Below are positions 24,655-32,948 of a stretch of DNA of 64,000 nucleotides, in pieces. A model generated the notes under the pieces. That model did no database searches. It worked only from the letters and a program-made list of their open reading frames with translations, and had not been told where the DNA came from. Position 1 is the first letter of the stretch. Every line of letters starts with the position of its first letter. The stretch lies in NCBI RefSeq assembly GCF_002214565.1, contig NZ_CP015106.1, forward strand, positions 372,001 through 436,000, given 5' to 3'. This DNA comes from Thermococcus radiotolerans. Lineage in GTDB: Archaea; Methanobacteriota_B; Thermococci; Thermococcales; Thermococcaceae. The translations under genes and the position numbers were made by a program.

Positions 24655-25101
24655 TCACCCTCTGAGCGTAGCTATGAGCTTTCTCTCGTCGAGGAGCATG
24701 CCTATGGCGTCCTTAACGTCCCTCACAACCACATCGCTAGCGAGAAGGGCGTCGGTTGTCGCTCCCTCAGGTCCTATCACGCAGAAGGCTAACTCCGCGC
24801 CTTCCAGCATGGCCACGTCGTTGTTCCCGTTGCCAACGGCTATGTAGGGTTCGTAACCCTTCGCGATTTCTGCCTTCTCGGCACCGCTCGAAACCCTTTC
24901 TATCCTCACGGGAAGTTCCCTGAACTCCTCCTCCAGCGTTCCAAAGGTGTCCGCGCTCAGAACGACGACCGTGTACTTGTCCGCAAGCCTTTCGAGGAGA
25001 TGCTTTACCTCCTCCTCGACTTTTCCGCTTTCTCCAAGTGTGCCGTTGAGGTCGAAAAGGATGCTCTGAGCCCTTATTTCCCCATAGTTCGGTATTTGCA
25101 T
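24655..25101 (-). CDS. HAD-superfamily protein, COG4087-like (soluble P-type ATPase-like phosphatase)
   Basis: This 148-residue protein has HAD motif I as FDLNGTL, with Asn in place of the second Asp of DxDxT; VVLSADT (motif II) and AVGNGNNDVAML (motif III/IV) follow. It lacks a cap domain. This Asn variant matches the small P-type-ATPase-like HAD proteins of archaea as I recall them. Phosphatase activity is possible but the acid/base Asp is replaced, so it may be weak. GGTGGTGA precedes the ATG. It is the first gene of a pair with YigZ. Confidence 0.85.
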   Translation of the reverse strand: MQIPNYGEIRAQSILFDLNGTLGESGKVEEEVKHLLERLADKYTVVVLSADTFGTLEEEFRELPVRIERVSSGAEKAEIAKGYEPYIAVGNGNNDVAMLEGAELAFCVIGPEGATTDALLASDVVVRDVKDAIGMLLDERKLIATLRG

Positions 25102-25210
25102 GTTCTCACCACCCCTTATTCAAGTGTAAGGTTTTTAAGGGTTGGAGTCGAAGGCGATAGTGTGTTTAAGAGCGGAGAATTAAAGGTTTGACTACTCGGG
25201 GGTAAAAGTT

Positions 25211-26026
25211 ATGAACCTGCTCCAGCGTCGCCTTCAGGACCCGGAGGTGCTCGTACGGCTTAACGCGTTCTTTCTCAGCTACTTTGGATGGATAGCCTTC
25301 GGGGTGCTGTACGGAGTTATCGGCCGCTGGAGTGTTGACGTGACCTCTGAGTTCCTGAGGCTTCCTCTAACCTCAAGGGAATTCGTGGTTGGGCTCGTGG
25401 AATTTACAAAGAGTATTCCGCCCCTGTATTCGCTCTTTACGGTTGTTTATTACCTGGGCTTTTCGGGCTCGATAGCCCTAATAGTAGCGTATCTCCTCAT
25501 TTACAAAAAAGACCTTAAGGCCTCGGACGAACTGTTCATCCGCTATCTGATGGCCTACGCCGTGGCGGGGGCTATATACCTCGCCTTCCACATCTACGCG
25601 CCCCATATAGTCTACAATCTGCCGGGATACAACTCGTCGAACACGCTCCTGACGAGGCAGGAGTTCGTCCTCCCGTCCCTCCACAACACCATCATAACGA
25701 TAAACATCGTTACCCTCTGGAGATACAGAAAAGAGCTCGGCGGCAAGCTCCTTATACTGGTGAACACCCTCATACCCTTTGCCACGGTCTTCCTGGGCCA
25801 TCACTGGGTCTACGACGTTCTGGCGGGCATAGCACTCGGCGCCCTCATAGCCAAAGTCACTGACGGGAGAACGACCCGGATTCCGGAGACCATTTACAAC
25901 CTGGAGATCGCCTCCCTTCGGAAGGTAACGGTGGTGAACTTCCTCCTCGCGGTTCTCGTCCTTATAGTCGCCGCCAATCCAGACAGGTGGCTGGAGATTA
26001 TAAACGGGCTCCTTCCAGGCCCCTGA
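25211..26026 (+). CDS. PAP2-family membrane phosphatase/transferase
   Basis: This 271-residue membrane protein has about six hydrophobic segments. PAP2 motifs are FVLPSLHNT (motif 2, His near residue 160) and FLGHHWVYDVLAG (motif 3, His near 198 and Asp near 202). The KxxxxxxRP motif 1 is not obvious, and the usual SR before motif 3 is missing, as in the inositolphosphotransferase-like (PAP2_3) branch. It may act on an isoprenoid or inositol phospholipid head group. GGGGGTA lies six bases before the ATG. A TATA-like element (GTTTAAG near 25163-25169) marks the promoter. Confidence 0.8.
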   Translation: MNLLQRRLQDPEVLVRLNAFFLSYFGWIAFGVLYGVIGRWSVDVTSEFLRLPLTSREFVVGLVEFTKSIPPLYSLFTVVYYLGFSGSIALIVAYLLIYKKDLKASDELFIRYLMAYAVAGAIYLAFHIYAPHIVYNLPGYNSSNTLLTRQEFVLPSLHNTIITINIVTLWRYRKELGGKLLILVNTLIPFATVFLGHHWVYDVLAGIALGALIAKVTDGRTTRIPETIYNLEIASLRKVTVVNFLLAVLVLIVAANPDRWLEIINGLLPGP

Positions 26027-26065
26027 GAAAAACTTATAAACTTCCCGTTAACCTTAACATCGGGT

Positions 26066-26142
26066 GCCGGGGTAGCCTAGCTCGGCAGGGCGGCGGACTC
26101 GTAATCCGCAGGTCGCGGGTTCAAATCCCGCTCCCGGCTCCA
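26066..26142 (+). tRNA. tRNA-Thr (anticodon CGT)
   Basis: The 77-nt tRNA has acceptor strands GCCGGGG / TCCCGGC (one G-U pair), discriminator T and an encoded CCA (26140-26142). The anticodon arm has stem GCGGA/UCCGC with loop CUCGUAA, so the anticodon is CGU. The T-loop GGTTCAAAT is normal. A TATA element ACTTATAAAC (about 26033-26042) suits a start near the 5' end, so this tRNA has its own promoter. Confidence 0.95.
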
Positions 26143-26509
26143 CAACAAACTTTTGCATGGCAAAAGTTTGATCAAAAAGTTGGTGATTCCTTTTGAAAAG
26201 TGTGTGCTGGAGTGGATTTCTTTGAAAATCCCTTTTTGGGCAGAACAAGGATTCATTCAACGGGAGTGTTTAAGTGAGGGTTCAAGAGTCTTTAGCGCTC
26301 CTTTGGAGCGCGGTTCAAGTATCACGGACAAGTTTTAGAGCGCACGCTCTATCTTATAGCTGTTTAAAGGGAACTTTTGGTTAAGCTTGGCCGATCAGAG
26401 ACTGCACTGCCATCCTCAACCTTGCCGGCAAAAGTTTAATCAAGAGGTGATGATTTTTGGGCGCTCCTTTGAGGAGGTTGCCTTGTTGAATGGTCTTTAA
26501 TGAAGAATT
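26143..26509. repeat. Repeat-rich noncoding DNA after tRNA-Thr
   Basis: There is no gene in this 367-bp AT-rich stretch. It holds: an inverted repeat AAACTTTTGC/GCAAAAGTTT (26147-26169); two direct copies of GCAAAAGTTTRATCAA followed by GGTGAT (26160 and 26428); two copies of GCGCTCCTTTG (26295 and 26461), the first a perfect hairpin GCGCTCC-TTT-GGAGCGC; and a perfect hairpin TAGAGCG-CA-CGCTCTA (26336-26351) followed by GGGAACTTTTGGTTAAGC. The last two blocks recur after tRNA-Ser. No transposase or integrase remnant was recognised. Confidence 0.6.
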
Positions 26510-26911
26510 TCACCACAGAACCAGCCCGCCCTTCACGCGGAGGGAGACTGAAACGGGGTCGCCGTTTGAGTCGGGGATTATCACTAGGTACATCGGACCG
26601 TTCTTGGGAAACCGCCAGATTTTGTCAACCTTGGTGGCGCCGTCGACCTTGAACAGACACAATGCTCCATCGCCGGACTTCAGGATTCTGAAGCCCACTT
26701 CGTCCGTGATGCATATAGTCACCGGTTCGTTGGACTTCACGGAGAACTGTATCACGCTCCATTCGTATCCATCCAGCTTGTATGCGTAGTATTCCCCAGT
26801 GGGTATCACGACGTTCTCTTGGAACTTGTACGAGACTCCCCCCAGGGTGGCGGCTAGGAGGATAGCTCCGACGATTAGAATCGTGAATCCGAACGCCTCT
26901 ATCCTCTTCAT
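26510..26911 (-). CDS. Hypothetical membrane-anchored or secreted protein
   Basis: This protein of about 133 residues is not recognised. It has a short N-terminus (MKRIEAFG), one hydrophobic segment (about residues 6-28), and an outside domain predicted mainly beta, with two Cys residues (TICITD and ALCLF) that could pair. The GTG at 26941 gives a longer form, but a minus-strand TATA element (GATTATAATG near 26953-26962) predicts transcription to start close to 26933, inside that longer form, so the ATG at 26911 is preferred. No clear SD is seen. Confidence 0.6.
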   Translation of the reverse strand: MKRIEAFGFTILIVGAILLAATLGGVSYKFQENVVIPTGEYYAYKLDGYEWSVIQFSVKSNEPVTICITDEVGFRILKSGDGALCLFKVDGATKVDKIWRFPKNGPMYLVIIPDSNGDPVSVSLRVKGGLVLW

Positions 26912-27052
26912 CGTGAGGGGCCCCACAGTTATCGCCGCCACCCCGATCCCTCATTATAATCTTGTTATCGCTGTATTTAAACCTTGTGACTTTAAGTTTT
27001 AGTTTTATTCTTTTTTGTTACGTATGTCCCCACAATCTGGAGCCTGCCCACC

Positions 27053-27073
27053 ATCTTGGACAAAATCCAAGAT
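27053..27073. repeat. Short perfect inverted repeat upstream of the DMT gene
   Basis: ATCTTGGA (27053-27060) and TCCAAGAT (27066-27073) flank a 5-nt loop CAAAA; outer CCAT/ATGG bases nearly extend it. It lies in a gap of about 230 bp, about 65 bp before the transporter TATA element (27136-27147). It may be an operator or a remnant of a larger element. Confidence 0.35.
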
Positions 27074-27172
27074 ATGGAGGGGCATTACTCGGGCTTTCCT
27101 CGACCGTAGGAGTTTGTAGAAGTCTCCACAATTTTCCGAGGATTTTTTAAGATGAAGCGCTGAGAGGGAAGT

Positions 27173-28015
27173 ATGAGGCAGGAAACCCTCGGCGCGCTCT
27201 TCGCAATCGTTGGAATGTTTATTTATGGCCTTGAGCCGGTTGTGATAAAGTCCAACCCATCCAATCCCATAAGCTTTGCCGCCTTTTCAGCACTCGTGGC
27301 ATCGGCCTTTCTGTGGGTCAAACTCATCGTTTCCGGGGGACTGGAAGAAATCCGGGAGAATCCGAGGAATCTAAAGAGGGCCTTCCTCGTGGGTCTTTTC
27401 GGCACGGCCCTTGCCTACCTTGCGTATTCCTTCGGGGCGCGAATGAGCACGGCGATAAACGCAGCACTGATAACGCGGAGCGAGGTGCTCTTCTCGTTCT
27501 TCCTCTCGTGGCTCTTCCTCGGCGAGAGAATAACGCGGAGGCTGGTTGGCTACTCCGCCGCCATACTGGTCGGACTGATCGTCGTCATACTCCAGGGGCG
27601 CTCGATGGAGCTACACCTCGGCGATTTCCTTCTCCTCCTAGTTCCGCTCTTCTGGCAGCTGGGCCACGTGATAGCCAAGAGACTGCCGTACAGTCCGCCC
27701 ACGATAGCGGCTCTGAGGAACACCTTCGGATTTCTGCTGCTCTTTCCACTCGCCATCGCCACCGGCCTGGAGTTCTCCCGCTTTGTTATCGCGGAGGGCC
27801 TGGTGATAGCCGTCGGTCAGCTGGTCTGGTACAGGTCGATAAAGCTCATCAACCTCTCCAAGGCTACTGCCATCATAACGCCAGCGCCGGCCGTTGCAAT
27901 CGGACTGGGCGTCCTGCTGGGCGAGAGCTTTACGATTTACCATGCGGTTGGCTTTCTCCTCATAACCCTGGGAACCCTGGGCGCGGTGAGGGTGGAAAGC
28001 GAGCTCAGAACCTGA
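27173..28015 (+). CDS. DMT (EamA) family transporter
   Basis: This 280-residue membrane protein has about ten hydrophobic segments in two EamA repeats (about 5-135 and 145-275). The YSFGARMSTAINAALITRSE and LGERITRRLVGYSAAILVG stretches are typical. Such proteins export metabolites or amino acids; the substrate cannot be predicted. GAGAGGG lies just upstream of the ATG, and a TATA element GATTTTTTAAG (27136-27147) precedes it. The 3' end overlaps the convergent glycosyltransferase gene by 11 bp. Confidence 0.88.
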   Translation: MRQETLGALFAIVGMFIYGLEPVVIKSNPSNPISFAAFSALVASAFLWVKLIVSGGLEEIRENPRNLKRAFLVGLFGTALAYLAYSFGARMSTAINAALITRSEVLFSFFLSWLFLGERITRRLVGYSAAILVGLIVVILQGRSMELHLGDFLLLLVPLFWQLGHVIAKRLPYSPPTIAALRNTFGFLLLFPLAIATGLEFSRFVIAEGLVIAVGQLVWYRSIKLINLSKATAIITPAPAVAIGLGVLLGESFTIYHAVGFLLITLGTLGAVRVESELRT

Positions 28016-28673
28016 ACAGCGCCCTGACGAAGCGAAAAACGTCCCTCGGGCCGAAACGTCCCTCCCGGGAGGGATCGTATATCATGCTCACGGGCACCTC
28101 CTTTATCCTCGCCCCCCTCTTGGCGGCCTTTATCAGCATCTCTGTTTCGACCTCGTAGCGGTCGCTCTCTATCTCCGGGAGGAACTCCCGGCTGAACGCC
28201 CGAAAGCCGCTCTGGGTATCGTAGACGTACTGCCGCAGCTTGAGGCGGATGAGGCGCGTCGTTATTATGTTGCTGAGCCTTCTGTGGAGCGGTCTCTTTC
28301 CGGCTTCTTCGACCTTCCTCGCTCCTATCACCAGATCCGCCTCGCCGGCGACTATAGGCTCCACGAGGTTCCTTATCTCCTCGGCCCTGTGCTGGCCGTC
28401 GGCGTCCATGAAGACCACGACGTCTCCACTGGAGTGCTTGATTCCCTCCCGCATCGCACAGCCCTTGCCACAGTTCTTCTCAAGTCGGATGGCATTTATC
28501 CTGCCGTCCTTCTCGGAAAACGCCTTGGCTACCTCGTACGTCCCGTCGCTTGAGCCATCGTCAACTACTATGACCTCATCAACAAAGTCTGGAATCCCCT
28601 CAAGAACCTTCGGGAGTCTCGTCTCCTCGTTGTAAGCGGGTATGATGACGGTGATCCTTCTGCCCTTCAGCAT
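28005..28673 (-). CDS. GT2-family glycosyltransferase (dolichol-phosphate mannose synthase-like)
   Basis: This 222-residue GT-A glycosyltransferase has VIIPAYNEE, EVIVVDDGSSDGT, the metal-binding FMDADGQH and SGFRAF. It resembles polyprenol-phosphate sugar synthases without the C-terminal membrane segments, so it is a soluble or peripheral enzyme on the cytosolic side. It probably moves a sugar from a nucleotide donor to a lipid phosphate for N-glycosylation or surface sugars. The ATG follows directly on the panB stop codon (TAGATG), so translation is coupled. Confidence 0.88.
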   Translation of the reverse strand: MLKGRRITVIIPAYNEETRLPKVLEGIPDFVDEVIVVDDGSSDGTYEVAKAFSEKDGRINAIRLEKNCGKGCAMREGIKHSSGDVVVFMDADGQHRAEEIRNLVEPIVAGEADLVIGARKVEEAGKRPLHRRLSNIITTRLIRLKLRQYVYDTQSGFRAFSREFLPEIESDRYEVETEMLIKAAKRGARIKEVPVSMIYDPSREGRFGPRDVFRFVRALFRF

Positions 28674-29531
28674 CTAGTCATCCTCTCCGAGCCTTTCGAG
28701 GGCTCTTTGGGCTTTTCTCCGGAAGTCGTCCTTATCGAGGAACTCCCAGTAGTGTTCCCTCGCCGGAAACTCGCCGCTCTTTACCTCCTCGCGGTAGTTC
28801 TCAAGGGCAAGTCTTATCATGCCGCCGATGTCGGCGTATTTCTTGACGAAGGGAGGTGTATTTTCGTAGATTCCCAGGAGGTCGTGCCAGACGAGAACCT
28901 GTCCGTCAACGTAGGGGCCGGCACCGATTCCGATGGTGGGGATCGAGACCTCTTCGGTTACGAGCTTCGCAACGTCCGCCAGCGTGAACTCTAGAACTAT
29001 GGCGAAGGCACCGGCCTTCTCAAGTGCCCTAGCATCGCGGAGGATTTCCTCGATTTCATCATCCGTTTCGCCCATCAGCCGATAGCCGCCGAGGCGGAGA
29101 TAGCGCTGTGGCGTAAGCCCCGTGTGCCCCATCACCGGAATTCCCATGCGAACCAGCTTCCTCACGAGCTTTCGGTGGTCGTAACCGCCCTCAATCTTCA
29201 CCGCGTCCGCCCCGGCCTGTATGAGCCTAACCGCGTTTCTGACGCCATCCTCGGTGTCCACCTCATAGCTACCGAAGGGCATATCGGCCAGGACGAGCGC
29301 CCTCTTGACGGCCCTTGCGACCGCTTTGGTGTGGAACACCATCTGCTCCATCGTGACGTTCAGCGTGTTTTCCTCACCGTAGACAACCATTCCCAGGGAA
29401 TCGCCGATGAAGATTATGTCCATCCCCGCCTTATCGGCTATGAGAGCCGAGGGGTAATCGTAAGCGGTTATCATGGCTATCTTTTCCTTCCCCTTCATCT
29501 CGATTATTTTCCGAGGCGTTATCTCCCTCAT
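28674..29531 (-). CDS. panB: 3-methyl-2-oxobutanoate hydroxymethyltransferase
   Basis: This 285-residue protein is Pan[35 protein letters not shown] and MGHTGLTPQ are its conserved blocks. It makes ketopantoate for coenzyme A, with the metal ligands in GDS and DMP. Length is normal. GGTGGG precedes the ATG. The pathway partners (ketopantoate reductase, archaeal pantoate kinase, phosphopantothenate synthetase) are not in the window. The glycosyltransferase behind it has no evident pathway link. Confidence 0.95.
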   Translation of the reverse strand: MREITPRKIIEMKGKEKIAMITAYDYPSALIADKAGMDIIFIGDSLGMVVYGEENTLNVTMEQMVFHTKAVARAVKRALVLADMPFGSYEVDTEDGVRNAVRLIQAGADAVKIEGGYDHRKLVRKLVRMGIPVMGHTGLTPQRYLRLGGYRLMGETDDEIEEILRDARALEKAGAFAIVLEFTLADVAKLVTEEVSIPTIGIGAGPYVDGQVLVWHDLLGIYENTPPFVKKYADIGGMIRLALENYREEVKSGEFPAREHYWEFLDKDDFRRKAQRALERLGEDD

Positions 29532-29589
29532 TTTCCCACCCGTAGGCTAATAAACCTCCGTCCCTATAAGCCTTCTGGGGGTGAAGGGC

Positions 29590-30018
29590 ATGAGGAAGTG
29601 GGAGCACTACGAGCACACGGCTGATGTTGGAATCAGGGGGTACGGTGAGAGCCTTGAGGAAGCCTTCGAGGCCGTTGCGCTCGCCCTCTTTGATGTGATG
29701 GTTGACGTGAGGAAGGTGGAGAGCAAAGAATGCCGCGAGGTTAAGGTTGAGGGCGAAGATCTGATGGCGCTCCTCTACAACTTCCTTGAGGAGCTTCTCG
29801 TGCTCCACGACATGGAGGAACTGGTCTTTGGAGACGTTGACGTCGAGATAGAGAGAACCGGGGAAGGCTACCGGCTCAGGGCGAAGGCCTGCGGTGAGGT
29901 TCTCGACTACGAGAAGCACGAGCCAAAGGAAGAGGTGAAGGCGATAACCTATCACGAGATGAAGATAGAGCAATTGCCGGACGGGAGATGGATGGCGCAG
30001 CTGGTGCCGGACATCTGA
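29590..30018 (+). CDS. Archease
   Basis: This 142-residue protein is archease: [28 protein letters not shown], and the C-terminal [10 protein letters not shown] with the metal-binding Asp/His residues. Archease speeds guanylylation and turnover of the RNA ligase RtcB, and in Pyrococcus abyssi is also reported to tune the specificity of the neighbouring tRNA m5C methyltransferase. Both partners lie downstream. The GTG at 29581 gives a longer form, but the ATG at 29590 is preferred because GGGGGTGA (29577-29584) forms the SD. Confidence 0.93.
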   Translation: MRKWEHYEHTADVGIRGYGESLEEAFEAVALALFDVMVDVRKVESKECREVKVEGEDLMALLYNFLEELLVLHDMEELVFGDVDVEIERTGEGYRLRAKACGEVLDYEKHEPKEEVKAITYHEMKIEQLPDGRWMAQLVPDI

Positions 30019-30027
30019 GGTGGTTCC

Positions 30028-30963
30028 ATGAGCGCGAGGGACAGGATTAAAGAAACCAACCCTGCCTTTTACAAGCGCTATTCGAGGCTCGAAGATACCG
30101 ACGAGTTCTGGGAGTTCATAATCCGACCGCTCAGGCAGAGCATAAGGGTGAACACCCTCAAGGCGCCGCTCGAAGTGGTGGTTGAGAGGCTTAAGGAGGA
30201 GTTCGAGCTTGAACCGGTTCCCTGGGTTCGCGAGGGCTTCTTCATCAACGTTGACAACCTCGCGAAGGTCCCGGAGCACAGTCTTGGCTTAATCTTCGGC
30301 CAGGAAGCGAGCTCCATGATACCTCCGGTCGTCCTCGACCCGAAGCCCGGCGAGCTGGTTCTCGACATGGCGGCAGCCCCTGGCTCAAAAACCGGGCAAA
30401 TGGCCCAGTACATGAAGAACGAAGGATGCATAGTGGCAAACGACCCGAAGCTCAGCAGGGCCAACGTCCTCATAGCGAACCTCAACAGGATGGGCGTCCT
30501 CATAGCGAGGGTGACAACGAAGGACGGGGCTTACTTCGGTCGTTTTGAGAATACCTTTGACAGAATCCTCCTCGACGCACCGTGCTCTTCCGTGGGGATG
30601 ATAAGGAAGAGGTGGAAGTTTCTGGAGAGCTGGCGCCTGAGGGGCGTCATCAAATACATGAACATCCAGAAGAGATTAATCTTAGCCGCCTATCGGGCAC
30701 TCAAGCCGGGCGGAACTCTGGTTTATTCGACCTGCACGATAGACCCCCTTGAAAACGAGGAGGTCGTGGACTATCTCCTCAGAAAGACCGACACGAGGCT
30801 GGGGAAGATAGACCTTCCCGTGAAGACCAGCGAGCCAGTCCTTGAGTGGGAGGGACGAACCTACTCTGAGGAGCTGAAGAAAGCCCTCCGCATACACCCC
30901 AACGACAACGACACCGAGGCCTTCTTCATCGCGAAGATGGTCAAGCCGGAGGGAGGGGCATGA
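30028..30963 (+). CDS. tRNA/rRNA cytosine-C5 methyltransferase (NOL1/NOP2/Sun family)
   Basis: This 311-residue protein has an RNA-binding N-terminal part and a SAM domain with MAAAPGSKTGQMAQ (about 112-125), the two catalytic cysteines in LDAPCSSVG and YSTCTIDP, and a C-terminal NDNDTEAFFIA. It makes m5C; the homologue next to archease in P. abyssi methylates tRNA, and I infer the same here. The PUA domain found at the C-terminus of many relatives is encoded separately by the next gene, which overlaps by 4 nt (ATGA). Confidence 0.92.
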   Translation: MSARDRIKETNPAFYKRYSRLEDTDEFWEFIIRPLRQSIRVNTLKAPLEVVVERLKEEFELEPVPWVREGFFINVDNLAKVPEHSLGLIFGQEASSMIPPVVLDPKPGELVLDMAAAPGSKTGQMAQYMKNEGCIVANDPKLSRANVLIANLNRMGVLIARVTTKDGAYFGRFENTFDRILLDAPCSSVGMIRKRWKFLESWRLRGVIKYMNIQKRLILAAYRALKPGGTLVYSTCTIDPLENEEVVDYLLRKTDTRLGKIDLPVKTSEPVLEWEGRTYSEELKKALRIHPNDNDTEAFFIAKMVKPEGGA

Positions 30964-31424
30964 GTGACAACCCGAGGGCTGAGATAGGGCAGACGAATGA
31001 CACCGAACTCGTCAAAAGGCTTCTCATTGAGAACTACGGATATGCGCCGGAGCTGGTATACGAGATACGCGGGAGGTATCACAAGGTCTACGCCTGGAAG
31101 CCCTGCTCCTTCGAAATCAGAGGGCCCGACAGGAACGGGGTGTACTTCGGGAGAATAGAGAGCGACGGGATAAGGCTGAGTATCGAAGGCTCATTCCTCG
31201 TTGGACCGAAAGCCACGAAGAACGTCGTCGAGCTGGACGACGAGAGGGCGAGGCGGTATTTATCCGGCGAGAGCGTTGAGATCGACGATAAGGACCTTCA
31301 CGGATGGGTGATAGTTAAATGGCGCTCATACTACCTCGGCTCGGCTAAGGCCAAGGAGGGTAGGCTCATAAACTACGTGCCGAAGGAGAGAAGGCTGAAG
31401 CTCGAAGACCCCGCGAAAGCTTAA
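30960..31424 (+). CDS. RsmF C-terminal/PUA-like protein
   Basis: This 154-residue protein resembles the C-terminal RNA-binding region of RsmF/YebU-type m5C methyltransferases, a PUA-like fold (FEIRGPDRNGVYFGRIE, HGWVIVKWRSYYLG). It probably supplies RNA recognition to the methyltransferase encoded just before it; the ATGA overlap supports equal synthesis of the two. In bacteria the two parts are one chain. Assignment of the domain is by eye and moderately sure. Confidence 0.75.
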   Translation: MSDNPRAEIGQTNDTELVKRLLIENYGYAPELVYEIRGRYHKVYAWKPCSFEIRGPDRNGVYFGRIESDGIRLSIEGSFLVGPKATKNVVELDDERARRYLSGESVEIDDKDLHGWVIVKWRSYYLGSAKAKEGRLINYVPKERRLKLEDPAKA

Positions 31425-31460
31425 AATAACGTTAGGGTAATCTAAAACGGAGGTGGGAGG

Positions 31461-32900
31461 ATGGTGCCGCTGAAGAGGATAGATAAAATACGCTGGGAGA
31501 TACCGAAGTACGACAAGAGAATGCGCGTTCCGGGCAGAGTTTACGCTGACGACCAGCTGATAGAGAAGATGAGGGGAGACAGAACCCTTGAGCAGGCCGC
31601 CAACGTTGCGATGCTCCCCGGCATCTACAAGTACTCCATCGTCATGCCCGACGGTCATCAGGGCTACGGCTTCCCGATCGGTGGTGTTGCAGCCTTCGAC
31701 GTGAAGGAAGGCGTCATAAGCCCCGGAGGAGTGGGTTACGACATCAACTGCGGTGTCAGGCTTATAAGGACGAACCTCACCGAGAAGGAAGTGAGACCGA
31801 AGATAAAGGAGCTCGTTGACACTCTCTTCAGGAACGTGCCGAGCGGTCTGGGAAGCAAGGGAAGAGTAAGGCTCCACTGGACGCAGCTCGACGATGTTCT
31901 GGCGGACGGTGCCAAGTGGGCCGTCGATAACGGCTACGGCTGGAAGGAGGACCTCGAGCACCTTGAGGAAGGCGGAAGGATGGAAGGGGCGAATCCAGGA
32001 GCAGTTAGTCAGAAGGCGAAGCAGAGGGGAGCGCCGCAGCTCGGTTCCCTCGGCTCCGGAAACCACTTCCTCGAGGTTCAGGTCGTTGACAAAATCTTCG
32101 ACGAAAAGATAGCTAAAGCGTATGGCCTCTTTGAGGGGCAGGTCGTTGTCATGGTTCACACCGGAAGCAGGGGTCTCGGCCACCAAGTGGCGAGCGACTA
32201 CCTCAGGATAATGGAGAAGGCCAACAGGAAGTACGGTGTGCCTTGGCCCGATCGCGAGCTTGTCAGCGTTCCCTTCCAGACCGAGGAAGGGCAGAGGTAC
32301 TTCAGCGCGATGAAGGCCGCCGCCAACTTTGCCTGGGCCAACAGGCAGATGATAACCCACTGGGTCAGGGAGTCCTTTGAAGAGGTCTTCAAGAGGAAAG
32401 CGGAAGACATGGAGATGAGCATCGTTTACGATGTGGCGCACAACATAGCCAAGGTTGAGGAGCACGAGGTCGACGGAAGGAAGGTCAAGGTCGTGGTTCA
32501 CAGGAAGGGAGCGACGAGGGCATTCCCTGCCGGACACCCCGACGTGCCGAGGGCCTACCGTGACGTCGGTCAGCCGGTTCTGATTCCAGGCTCGATGGGA
32601 ACGGCGAGCTACGTCCTTGCCGGTGCGGAGGGTTCCATGAGGGAGACCTTCGGTTCAACGTGCCACGGAGCCGGAAGGCTGATGAGCAGGCATGCCGCAA
32701 CCAGGCAGTACCGCGGCGACAGGCTGAGGAGCGAGCTCCTCCAGAGGGGAATCTACGTCCGCGCGGCTTCGCTGAGGGTAGTTGCAGAGGAGGCCCCTGG
32801 AGCCTACAAGAGCGTCGACAACGTTGTGAACGTCGTCCATCAGGCAGGCATAGCGAACCTCGTGGCGAGAATGCGCCCGATGGGAGTTGCCAAGGGCTGA
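31461..32900 (+). CDS. rtcB: tRNA-splicing ligase RtcB (3'-phosphate/5'-hydroxyl RNA ligase)
   Basis: This 479-residue RtcB carries the metal-binding Cys97 in [39 protein letters not shown] and the HGAGRLMSR motif, whose histidine takes GMP. It joins tRNA halves after intron removal and repairs RNA. Length shows no intein, unlike some Pyrococcus copies. GGAGGTGGGAGG precedes the ATG. A TATA-like GCTTAAAATAAC (31419-31430) suggests its own promoter at the end of the archease cluster. Confidence 0.97.
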   Translation: MVPLKRIDKIRWEIPKYDKRMRVPGRVYADDQLIEKMRGDRTLEQAANVAMLPGIYKYSIVMPDGHQGYGFPIGGVAAFDVKEGVISPGGVGYDINCGVRLIRTNLTEKEVRPKIKELVDTLFRNVPSGLGSKGRVRLHWTQLDDVLADGAKWAVDNGYGWKEDLEHLEEGGRMEGANPGAVSQKAKQRGAPQLGSLGSGNHFLEVQVVDKIFDEKIAKAYGLFEGQVVVMVHTGSRGLGHQVASDYLRIMEKANRKYGVPWPDRELVSVPFQTEEGQRYFSAMKAAANFAWANRQMITHWVRESFEEVFKRKAEDMEMSIVYDVAHNIAKVEEHEVDGRKVKVVVHRKGATRAFPAGHPDVPRAYRDVGQPVLIPGSMGTASYVLAGAEGSMRETFGSTCHGAGRLMSRHAATRQYRGDRLRSELLQRGIYVRAASLRVVAEEAPGAYKSVDNVVNVVHQAGIANLVARMRPMGVAKG

Positions 32901-32948
32901 TTTCGATTTTTCACTCCCCTTCTTTTCTAAAATAAGAAAGGCGGAGAG

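Noticed and set aside
26066-26142. tRNA-Thr as an integration site
   Set aside because: Same reason: repeats are present but no integrase and no duplicated tRNA end.
26054-26260. Short frames overlapping tRNA-Thr and the repeat region
   Set aside because: They read through the tRNA and repeats and have no coding features.
31326-32537. 403-codon frame on the minus strand opposite rtcB
   Set aside because: Antisense to an RtcB with all active-site residues; no start signal.
31461-32900. Intein in RtcB, as in some Pyrococcus copies
   Set aside because: The length is 479 residues, and the conserved blocks run without interruption.
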